Positions 18,101-24,383 of a stretch of DNA of 64,000 nucleotides are shown here, in pieces. The position numbers and the translations under genes were made by a program. Position 1 is the first letter of the stretch. The number at the start of each line of letters is the position of its first letter. The notes below the pieces were generated by a model. That model ran no database searches and was not told the origin of the DNA. It saw nothing but the letters and a program-made list of their open reading frames with translations. Source of the DNA: Bradyrhizobium sp. 141 (GTDB lineage: Bacteria; Pseudomonadota; Alphaproteobacteria; Rhizobiales; Xanthobacteraceae); assembly GCF_023074055.1 (NCBI RefSeq), contig NZ_JADPKR010000103.1:62001-126000 (forward strand), read 5' to 3'.

Positions 18101-18286
18101 GAAGCCCTGGATCAGGTCCGCGGACGCGCCCGGATAGACGGTCGTGATGTTGATGACCGTGTTCGACAGCTTGGGATATTGCCGGATCGGCAGCACCATT
18201 GCCGCACGCAGGCCGATCAGCAAGATCAGCAGGCTGACGACGACCGACAGAACCGGGCGCTTGATGAAAATATCGGTAAGGGCCAT
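15191..18286 (-). CDS. RND-family efflux permease (AcrB/MexF-like)
   Basis: 1031 residues, the standard length for a drug-type RND pump. It starts MALTDIFIKRPVLSVVVSLL, has two large periplasmic loops, and TM4 carries the proton-relay Asp pair in GLVVDDAIVVVENIHRH. The sequence repeats its architecture in two halves (GGLTGSLFREFAF, then AIVGALIPLFF and KHGILMVEFANEL). It sits in the inner membrane and would use the proton gradient to export drugs or lipophilic compounds. It follows the adaptor gene, after a 70-bp gap with a perfect hairpin. No outer-membrane channel gene is adjacent, so a TolC-like partner must be encoded elsewhere. Confidence 0.95.
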   Translation of the reverse strand: MALTDIFIKRPVLSVVVSLLILLIGLRAAMVLPIRQYPKLSNTVINITTVYPGASADLIQGFITTPIEQAVASAEGVDYITSSSVLGTSTIQVYIKLNFDPNQALTEVLAKTNSVKYLIPKESNDPIVTKTTGQTTAVMYLGFSSEELSGSAISDYLTRVVQPVLSTVDGVASADILGGQTFAMRLWLDPEKMAGRNVSPGDVAAAITANNFQSAAGQTKGYLIVSNVSTNTGLTDVNQFKKMIVKAKDGGFVRMEDIATVELAAQSTDASVAFNGEHAIFIGVQATPQGNPLTLVKGVRALFPELERNLPPSMKMKVAYDSTKFIQSSIEEVEKTLGEAVIIVIVVIFLFLASLRSVIIPVVTIPLSMIGVCTLMLALGFSFNLLTLLAMVLAIGLVVDDAIVVVENIHRHLEEGKTPVQASLQGAREIVGPVVSMTITLAAVYAPIGFLGGLTGSLFREFAFTLAGSVIVSGVIALTLSPMMCSVLLKNTEEGRFAKGVNKVFGALTRWYGRRLDRSLDYKAITGLFAVTILGLVGFLYMHTSKELAPEEDQGIVFAVTKAPKYANIDYVDFYGEKLDEKFQQFPETDLRFVLNGINGPQGGIAGMLLKPWDERKRSSIQLKPLVQAELSKIEGVQAFAFNLPPLPGGPGGLPVQMVINSTAGFQTVYEQMEKLKDAARKSGMFIVSDSDLAYNQPNVKVTIDRSKAQDLGVNMQNLGATLAVLLGGNYVNRFNLEGRSYQVIPQVPRTKRLSPESLGGYYVTTNTGQQLPLSTVVSIQTKTDPNSLTHYNQLNSATFSAVPMPGVTVGAAVDFLEGEAKKLPQGFSHDYLADSRQYVQEGNQLAITFGFALIIIFLVLAAQFESLRDPLVIMISVPMAIVGALIPLFFGVATMNIYTQVGLLTLVGLITKHGILMVEFANELQVNERLDRRSAIEMSARIRLRPILMTTAAMVTGLIPLLTATGAGAASRFSIGLVVVAGMSIGTLFTLFVLPAVYVVLATDHRAAADSERNKQVAELDLDAKALRPT

Positions 18287-18318
18287 CGCGGCAATCTCGA
18301 TTTCTTTGTCTCAAGAGA

Positions 18319-18343
18319 AGTGATCCGGCCAGGCCGGATCACT
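18319..18343 (-). other. Perfect 12-bp intercistronic hairpin between adaptor and pump genes
   Basis: AGTGATCCGGCC and GGCCGGATCACT are perfect inverted copies separated by one base, within the 70-bp gap between the adaptor stop (18357) and the pump start (18286). No T-run follows on the minus strand, so it is more likely an mRNA-stability or attenuation element than a terminator. Confidence 0.7.
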
Positions 18344-18356
18344 CGAATGTCATGGA

Positions 18357-19550
18357 TCAGTAGCGCGGCGGCTGCGCCGGGATCTGCGGAACCGGGTCGG
18401 TCGAAATCGACACCGCCGCGCCCGATTGCAGCTTGAGCTGGCCGACGGCGACGACCTTGTCGCCCGCCTTCAGACCCTTGATGATTTCGACGCGACCTTC
18501 GACCCGGCTGCCGGTCTGCACGAAAGTGCGCACCGCGGAAAGGCTGGTCTTGCCGTCCTCTTCCTTCTTCTCGGTGATGACGAACACCGAGTCGCCGTAC
18601 AGCGTGTAGTCGACCGACGTCTCTGGAACGGTGATCACGGCCGGCTTGTCCGGCAGCACCACCGTGGTGGTCACGAACATGCCGGGCTTCAGGATCTTCT
18701 CCGGATTGGCGACCGTTGCCTGCACGCGGATATTTCGGGTGTCGCTCGCGATCTGCGGCTCGATCGTGGTGATCTTGCCCTCGAAGGTGCGGCCCGGATA
18801 GGCGTCGACCTTGAGCCGGACAGTCTGCCCGACCTTGAGGCTGCCGGAATCCTTTTCGGTCACGGTGAAATTGGCCCACAGCTCGGAAAGGTCGGTCAGC
18901 GACACGATCGCCGTACCTGCCGTCAGATATTGGCCGAGCTCGACCTTGCGGACGCCGAGATCGCCGGCGAAAGGTGCGCGCACCAGTTTCTGCGAGATCA
19001 GCGCCTCGGTCTTGGCGATGCCGGCCTGCGCCTGGTCATAGGCGGCCTGCGCGGAGTCGACAGTCGCCTGCGGACCGAACTGGCGCGCGGCGAGCTGCTT
19101 GGCGCGATCGAGCGACAGCTGCGCCACGGTCGCCTGGGCCTTGTAGTTGGCAAGGTCGCCCTGCTCCGGCGCGTCGAACAGCTGCACCAGTGGCGTGCCG
19201 GCCTCGACACGCGTGCCCGGCTCGAACTTGATCTCGGTGACGCGGCCGTTGACGTCGGCGCTGACGTCGACCTGGTGCACGGCGACGAGGCCGCCGACTG
19301 CGGTGAGCAGGTTCGGCACCACCTCGGACTTCGCCTCCGCCGCGCTGACCGCGGTCGGCGGCGGCTTGTTGTTGGCAAAGAACTGCTTGATCATCTGGCC
19401 GCGGAAATAATTGAACCAGACGAGGCCGCCGACGAGCACGGCCAGCAGCGTACCGACGATGACGAACCAGAGCACCGGCCGGACCGGACGCTTGGGAGCC
19501 TTGTTGTCGATCGGTTCGCCCGAAATCTTGTGTTCGGTTACGATGTTCAT
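18357..19550 (-). CDS. RND efflux periplasmic adaptor (membrane-fusion protein)
   Basis: 397 residues from ATG 19550. One N-terminal membrane anchor (WFVIVGTLLAVLVGGLVW, about residues 27-45) is followed by the lipoyl/barrel-sandwich region (VDVSADVNGRVTEIKFEPGTRVEAG), a helical hairpin around residues 120-185, and the beta-barrel domain. It links the inner-membrane pump to an outer-membrane channel. Its start is separated by a single base from the TetR stop (TGA C ATG), so the regulator and pump are one operon. Confidence 0.93.
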   Translation of the reverse strand: MNIVTEHKISGEPIDNKAPKRPVRPVLWFVIVGTLLAVLVGGLVWFNYFRGQMIKQFFANNKPPPTAVSAAEAKSEVVPNLLTAVGGLVAVHQVDVSADVNGRVTEIKFEPGTRVEAGTPLVQLFDAPEQGDLANYKAQATVAQLSLDRAKQLAARQFGPQATVDSAQAAYDQAQAGIAKTEALISQKLVRAPFAGDLGVRKVELGQYLTAGTAIVSLTDLSELWANFTVTEKDSGSLKVGQTVRLKVDAYPGRTFEGKITTIEPQIASDTRNIRVQATVANPEKILKPGMFVTTTVVLPDKPAVITVPETSVDYTLYGDSVFVITEKKEEDGKTSLSAVRTFVQTGSRVEGRVEIIKGLKAGDKVVAVGQLKLQSGAAVSISTDPVPQIPAQPPRY

Positions 19551-19551
19551 G

Positions 19552-20253
19552 TCATGCACTTTCTGCAATCGCCGTCCTGCCGGCATCCGCGGCCTGATTG
19601 TGGCCCAGATGCGAAGCAATTGCGGCGTCGTTAAGTCCGATACCTCTTAGGAGAAACTCACACAGCTGCCTCTCGAGGTCTTCAGCCTTGCCGTAGACGA
19701 GGCAAGGCGTGGCCGGCAGCCTGGTCAGCGCTGCGGTCATCACCGTGTGATGCGCAAACCAGAACAGGTTGAGCGGTTCGCCGCTGCATAGCCGCGCGTC
19801 CCCGGCGGCAACGGCACGTTCGAGCGAGGCGACGAAGATCGCCCCGATCAGCGTCTCGATCTTGGCATACAGCAAACGGGCGAATTCGCCATCATCCAAA
19901 TGGCTTGTGGCCATCAATCGCAGGCGCTGGGCCTCTTCCTGATCCGGGCCATCAGCGATGTGAAGGAAATGCTCGACCATGCCGCGGATCACTTCGACCA
20001 GCGTGGCGGTCGAAGGCTCCCGTTCGAGCAGTTCGGTGAGCGCCGGGTCCGCCTCGCATTCGTCGCTGAGGATTTCGGCGTAGAGCGCCGCCTTGGACGG
20101 GAAATGCTTGAACAGCAGCGCCTCGGAAATGGCAGCGGCGGCCGCCACGCTCTTCGTCGTGGTGCCGGTATAGCCATGTCGGGCAAAGCAACGCTTCGCG
20201 GCTCCGAGGATCAATTGACGCCTCAGGTCGCTCGTCATACGCAATGAGCTCAT
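19552..20253 (-). CDS. TetR-family repressor of the RND operon
   Basis: 233 residues from ATG 20253. The N-terminal helix-turn-helix (AAKRCFARHGYTGTTTKSVA, then ISEALLFKHFPSKAALY) is the TetR pattern, followed by an all-helical ligand-binding domain. The gene heads the operon tetR-adaptor-pump. A palindrome 5 bp before its start codon is a natural operator, so it probably represses its own operon until a pump substrate binds. Codons upstream of 20253 remain open but would run through the palindrome and lack a better start. Confidence 0.9.
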   Translation of the reverse strand: MSSLRMTSDLRRQLILGAAKRCFARHGYTGTTTKSVAAAAAISEALLFKHFPSKAALYAEILSDECEADPALTELLEREPSTATLVEVIRGMVEHFLHIADGPDQEEAQRLRLMATSHLDDGEFARLLYAKIETLIGAIFVASLERAVAAGDARLCSGEPLNLFWFAHHTVMTAALTRLPATPCLVYGKAEDLERQLCEFLLRGIGLNDAAIASHLGHNQAADAGRTAIAESA

Positions 20254-20257
20254 GCTG

Positions 20258-20273
20258 GTGAGTAAGCACTCAC
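20258..20273. promoter_or_regulatory. Candidate TetR operator (perfect 6-bp inverted repeat)
   Basis: GTGAGT AAGC ACTCAC is a perfect inverted repeat with a 4-bp spacer, immediately upstream of the tetR start. On the minus strand it reads GTGAGTGCTTACTCAC, a pattern known for several TetR-regulated efflux operons. Binding here would block transcription or translation initiation of the whole operon. Confidence 0.7.
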
Positions 20274-20397
20274 CCACGCAAAAGTCAAGCACTATGTTGC
20301 ATCGCAACCTAAGTGGGTTGTAAATTCAGTGGAAATTGGCCCCGTCCGCACGGGTCGCGTGCAGGACGTGGGCGCCACCGGAATCGACAGGCCCGCC

Positions 20398-20988
20398 CTA
20401 GATGGGCTGGAAGCCGAGCTCGCCGCGGATCCGGTTGAGGATGTAAGTCCCATCCCGGCTTGGCAGAATGCGCTCCAGGCCGGCGCTGTCGATCTTCACA
20501 TTGGCAAAGCGCGGCCCGGCCGAGACGTCGTGGACGGCTTTGGCAAAGGCCTCGACCTCGGCCATGGTCGTGACAGCCTTGCTGTCTTTAATGCCGCAGG
20601 CCCTGGCGACGCCGACGAGATCGGCGGCGGCCGAGGTGTGGCTGGTCTGGCCGCCTGTCTCGCCATAGGCCTCATTGTCGAGCACTGCGATCGAGAGGTT
20701 GGATGGTTTCTGCAGGCCGATGGTGGCAAGGCTGCCAATGCCCATCAGCATTTCGCCGTCGCCGGTGATGACCAAGACCGGCAGCTTCGGCTGCGCCAGC
20801 GCCAAGCCGAGCCCGATCATCGCGGCGCCACCCATGCCGCCCCAGAGATAGAAGTTGCGGGCGTGGTCGCCGGCCGCGCACATGTCGTTGGTCGAGGCGC
20901 CAAGGCCGCCGATCGCAACGACGTCCTTGCGGTTCGCGAGCAGCGTGGAGACCACCTGCCGACGGTCGAGGAGATTGGCCTTGCTCAT
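20398..20988 (-). CDS. TPP-dependent decarboxylase, beta-type subunit (phosphonopyruvate/sulfopyruvate decarboxylase-like)
   Basis: 196 residues from ATG 20988. It has the pyrophosphate/Mg-binding half of a thiamine diphosphate enzyme: VITGDGEMLMGIGSL followed by the Asn segment VLDNEAYGETGGQ. The size and split organisation match sulfopyruvate decarboxylase ComE or the C-terminal half of phosphonopyruvate decarboxylase. The start overlaps the alpha-subunit stop as ATGA, as expected for a heteromeric enzyme. The true 2-oxoacid substrate cannot be read from the sequence; no phosphonate or coenzyme M genes are nearby. Confidence 0.8.
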   Translation of the reverse strand: MSKANLLDRRQVVSTLLANRKDVVAIGGLGASTNDMCAAGDHARNFYLWGGMGGAAMIGLGLALAQPKLPVLVITGDGEMLMGIGSLATIGLQKPSNLSIAVLDNEAYGETGGQTSHTSAAADLVGVARACGIKDSKAVTTMAEVEAFAKAVHDVSAGPRFANVKIDSAGLERILPSRDGTYILNRIRGELGFQPI

Positions 20989-21527
20989 TTGGTGAAAACC
21001 TTGGCGCCGATCAGGCGCTGCGACAGAAGGACGGCGGTGGGGGTGAGCGCGTTGTAGGCCTGCGACGCGGCGGCCTCCAGCACCGCCGGCACCTCGGCCG
21101 CGTTCGAGGCGCGCAGCACCTTGACGCCGGAGAGCTCGAACACGCCCTGCGTTGTCGATCCCATCGGGACCTGCCACGGATTGAACTCGCCCCACTCGCC
21201 GCGCATGGTCACGAGGGTGAGGAATGGAAAGCGCAGAATCGGGATCAGCGACAGCATGTTGATGCAATTGCCGACGCCACTCGACTGCATCAGCAGCACA
21301 CCGCGCTGCCCGCCGGTCCAGGCGCCGGCGAGGAGCGCCACGCCCTCCTCCTCGGTCGTCAGAGGAATGCCCCGCATGGTTGAAGAATCCAGCACGTGCT
21401 GGATCAGCTTCGAATGGCCGGCATCGGGCACATAAGGCACCTGGCGGACGTCGAAGCGTTGCAATGTTGCGAAAATTTCGTCGGGCCAATTCGGGGCCGT
21501 GTCGGGAGCGTCAGCGCGCGCGTGCAT
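20985..21527 (-). CDS. TPP-dependent decarboxylase, alpha-type subunit
   Basis: 180 residues from ATG 21527, preceded by AGGA (a start 15 codons upstream is also open). It is the PYR-domain half: the conserved Glu that activates the thiazolium ring lies in TTEEEGVALLAGAW, and GVGNCINML follows. Its stop overlaps the beta subunit start. It is divergent from the cytochrome P450 gene across a 105-bp promoter region, so the decarboxylase and P450 may belong to the same pathway. Function beyond 2-oxoacid decarboxylation is unknown. Confidence 0.78.
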   Translation of the reverse strand: MHARADAPDTAPNWPDEIFATLQRFDVRQVPYVPDAGHSKLIQHVLDSSTMRGIPLTTEEEGVALLAGAWTGGQRGVLLMQSSGVGNCINMLSLIPILRFPFLTLVTMRGEWGEFNPWQVPMGSTTQGVFELSGVKVLRASNAAEVPAVLEAAASQAYNALTPTAVLLSQRLIGAKVFTK

Positions 21528-21632
21528 TTTCCTGTCCGGTCGGCTAGCAGTGTTCGAAGACTGTAGACGCATGCACGCGCCGACCAGAACAACAAAAACG
21601 GCATATCGGCTTTAACCGGCGAGTATAACGGG

Positions 21633-22853
21633 ATGAACGCAGATGCGAAGGAGTTGGCGGCAAGCTTCGATCTCGAGAAGCTGACGCCGGAGTTTTACGA
21701 CAACCCCTACCCGACTTATCGTGCACTGCGGGAGAACGAACCGGTCAAGCGCCTGCGCAGCGGCACCGTGTTCCTGACGCGCTATGACGATCTCGTCACG
21801 ACCTACAAGAACACAAAATCGTTCAGCTCGGACAAGAAGCGCGAGTTCGCGCCGAAATACGGCGACACGCCGCTCTACGAGCACCACACCACCAGCCTCG
21901 TCTTCAACGATCCGCCCGCGCACACCCGCGTGCGGCGCCTGATCATGGGCGCGCTGTCGCCGCGGGCGATCGCGGGGATGGAGCCTGATATCATCAAGCT
22001 GGTCGACGGCCTGCTCGATGCCATCGCCGCCAACGGGACTTGCGAGTTGATCGAGGACTTTGCCGCCTCCATTCCGATCGAGGTGATCGGCAATCTGCTC
22101 GACGTCCCTCACCAGGAACGCGGGCCGCTGCGCGACTGGTCGCTGGCGATCCTGGGCGCACTCGAACCGGTGGTGTCGCCGGAAGCGGCTACGCGCGGCA
22201 ACACGGCGGTGCAGGACTTTTTGGCCTATCTCGAGACGCTGGTCTCGCGGCGGCGCCAAAAGCCCGGCAATCCCGAGCGCGACGTGCTGACACGCCTGAT
22301 CCAGGGTGAGGAGAATGGCGAGCGGCTGACCGAGAAGGAGCTGCTGCACAATTGCATCTTCCTGCTCAATGCCGGGCATGAGACCACCACCAATCTGATC
22401 GGCAACGGCCTCGTCGCCCTGCACAGGAATCCCGGGCAGAAGCAGCGCCTGATCGACAATCCCGACCTGATCAAGACCGCGGTCGAGGAGATGCTGCGCT
22501 ACGAGAGCTCCAACCAGCTCGGCAACCGCATGACCACGGAGAAGGTCGAACTCGGCGGCGTCATGCTCGATGCCGGCACGTCGGTCACGCTGTGTATTGG
22601 CGCGGCCAACCGGGACCCCGCGCAGTTTCCGGACCCTGAAAGCTTCGACATCGCGCGCACGCCGAACCGGCACCTCGCCTTCGCCACCGGCGCGCATCAA
22701 TGCGCCGGCATGGCGCTGGCGCGGCTGGAAGGCGCGATCGCGATCTCGCGCTTCCTGGCGCGCTTCCCGAACTATGCCGTGAGCGGCCAGCCGGTGCGGG
22801 GCGGACGGGTCCGGTTCCGCGGCTTTTTGAGCGTGCCCTGCTCGATCGGGTGA
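21633..22853 (+). CDS. Cytochrome P450
   Basis: 406 residues, a soluble class I-type bacterial P450. The heme-binding loop FATGAHQCAGMALAR provides the thiolate Cys357; the oxygen-activating I-helix motif is NAGHETTTN (about residues 247-254); the K-helix region is EEMLRYESSNQLGNR. No ferredoxin is adjacent, though a ferredoxin-reductase-like gene lies at 43409-44629. The gene starts 105 bp from the divergent decarboxylase operon. A decayed copy of the 3' end of a very similar gene lies at 26415-26534. Substrate unknown. Confidence 0.95.
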   Translation: MNADAKELAASFDLEKLTPEFYDNPYPTYRALRENEPVKRLRSGTVFLTRYDDLVTTYKNTKSFSSDKKREFAPKYGDTPLYEHHTTSLVFNDPPAHTRVRRLIMGALSPRAIAGMEPDIIKLVDGLLDAIAANGTCELIEDFAASIPIEVIGNLLDVPHQERGPLRDWSLAILGALEPVVSPEAATRGNTAVQDFLAYLETLVSRRRQKPGNPERDVLTRLIQGEENGERLTEKELLHNCIFLLNAGHETTTNLIGNGLVALHRNPGQKQRLIDNPDLIKTAVEEMLRYESSNQLGNRMTTEKVELGGVMLDAGTSVTLCIGAANRDPAQFPDPESFDIARTPNRHLAFATGAHQCAGMALARLEGAIAISRFLARFPNYAVSGQPVRGGRVRFRGFLSVPCSIG

Positions 22854-23062
22854 GGCCTCCAAAACAAAAACTGCGAAAACAACCCCATGCACCGTAGAGA
22901 CCGGGTCGGCGAACGATGCCCTGTGGTTCCGCAGAACCATCTGACATTGCGGGGCAAATCAGGCCTCGCCACGCAATCGGGCGCTTGAAGGCTTCCAAGG
23001 CGGCCGACCGATACCCAAATCAAGTTGAGAGCCCGGTGCGTGCAGCAATGGAGCGACGACAG

Positions 23063-24277
23063 ATGAGCTCATCCGTCATTGATTTAGTCGCAACAGAAGC
23101 ACGCTTTGGCGCCCATAATTACGAGCCGATCGGGGTCGTCCTGTCCCGTGGCGAAGGTGTCTGGGTCTGGGATATCGAAGGTAACCGTTATCTCGATTGC
23201 CTCTCGGCCTATTCGGCGGTCAACCAGGGCCACTGCCACCCCAAGATCCTGGCGGCAATGGTCGAACAGGCACGAAGGCTGACGCTGACCTCGAGGGCGT
23301 TTCGCAACGACCAACTCGCCTTGTTCTACGAGGAGATCGCGGCGCTCACCGGTTCCCACAAGGTGCTGCCGATGAACAGCGGCGCCGAGGCGGTGGAAAG
23401 CGCGATCAAGTCGGTCCGCAAATGGGGCTATGAGGTGAAGGGCGTGCCGGACGGCCAGGCCGAGATCATCGTCTGCGCCAACAATTTCCACGGACGCACG
23501 CTGGGCATCGTCGGCTTTTCAACCGACCCCGAGACACGGACGCACTTCGGGCCGTTCGCGCCGGGCTTCAAGATCATCCCGTTTGGCGACGCCGCGGCGC
23601 TGGAAGACGCAATTACCCCGAACACGGTTGCCTTTCTGGTCGAACCGATTCAGGGCGAAGCCGGCGTCATCATTCCTCCAGCCGGCTATTTCACTGAGGT
23701 GCGAGAGCTCTGCACCGCCAACAATTTGATGCTGGTGCTCGACGAGATCCAGACCGGGCTCGGCCGCACCGGCAGACTGCTCGCCGAACAGCACGAGGGC
23801 ATAGAGGCGGACGTGACGCTGCTCGGCAAGGCCCTGTCCGGCGGCTTCTATCCGGTGTCGGCCGTGCTCTCGAACAACGAAGTGCTCGGGACATTGAGGC
23901 CCGGGCAGCACGGTTCGACCTTCGGCGGCAACCCGCTTGCCTGCGCGGTGGCGCGGGCGGCGATCCGCGTGCTGGTCGAGGAAGGCATGATCGAGAACGC
24001 GGCCAGGCAGGGTGCGCGCTTTCTGGAAGGCTTGAAGGACATTCGTGCCAACACGATCCGCGAAGTGCGTGGGCGCGGCTTGATGCTGGCGGTCGAGTTG
24101 CATCCCGAGGCCGGGCGCGCCCGTCGCTACTGCGAGGCGCTTCAGGGCAAGGGCATCCTCGCCAAGGATACCCATCAGCAAACAATCCGTATCGCTCCGC
24201 CACTGGTGATCACGAGCGACCAGGTCGACTGGGCGCTGGAGCGGCTCGCCACCACCCTGACGCAGGATTTGTCTTGA
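23063..24277 (+). CDS. rocD: Ornithine-oxo-acid aminotransferase
   Basis: 404 residues from ATG 23063 (GGAG at 23050 as ribosome-binding site; another ATG at 23048 is possible). A class III PLP aminotransferase: NSGAEAVESAIK, LDEIQTGLGRTG, and Lys256 in LLGKALSGGFYPVSA as the Schiff-base lysine. The beginning EARFGAHNYEPIGVVLSRG is characteristic of ornithine aminotransferase, which converts ornithine and 2-oxoglutarate to glutamate semialdehyde and glutamate. It is alone in its orientation between the P450 and the Spy-like gene, separated from the P450 by 209 bp in which I see no gene. Confidence 0.9.
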   Translation: MSSSVIDLVATEARFGAHNYEPIGVVLSRGEGVWVWDIEGNRYLDCLSAYSAVNQGHCHPKILAAMVEQARRLTLTSRAFRNDQLALFYEEIAALTGSHKVLPMNSGAEAVESAIKSVRKWGYEVKGVPDGQAEIIVCANNFHGRTLGIVGFSTDPETRTHFGPFAPGFKIIPFGDAAALEDAITPNTVAFLVEPIQGEAGVIIPPAGYFTEVRELCTANNLMLVLDEIQTGLGRTGRLLAEQHEGIEADVTLLGKALSGGFYPVSAVLSNNEVLGTLRPGQHGSTFGGNPLACAVARAAIRVLVEEGMIENAARQGARFLEGLKDIRANTIREVRGRGLMLAVELHPEAGRARRYCEALQGKGILAKDTHQQTIRIAPPLVITSDQVDWALERLATTLTQDLS

Positions 24278-24383
24278 GGCGGCCTGCGTCGGAAGATCGC
24301 AACCCCGGCCGGGGCCGACAACGAACGATTCCGCCGTCTGTGCGTTGAAAGTCGTGGGCGATTACGAGCTGGGAGCCGAGATC

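Noticed and set aside
15062..18436. Long plus-strand open frames opposite the RND pump
   Set aside because: The pump reads as a full-length, motif-complete protein; the opposite frames show repeated RHR/DHD-type strings and no ribosome-binding site.
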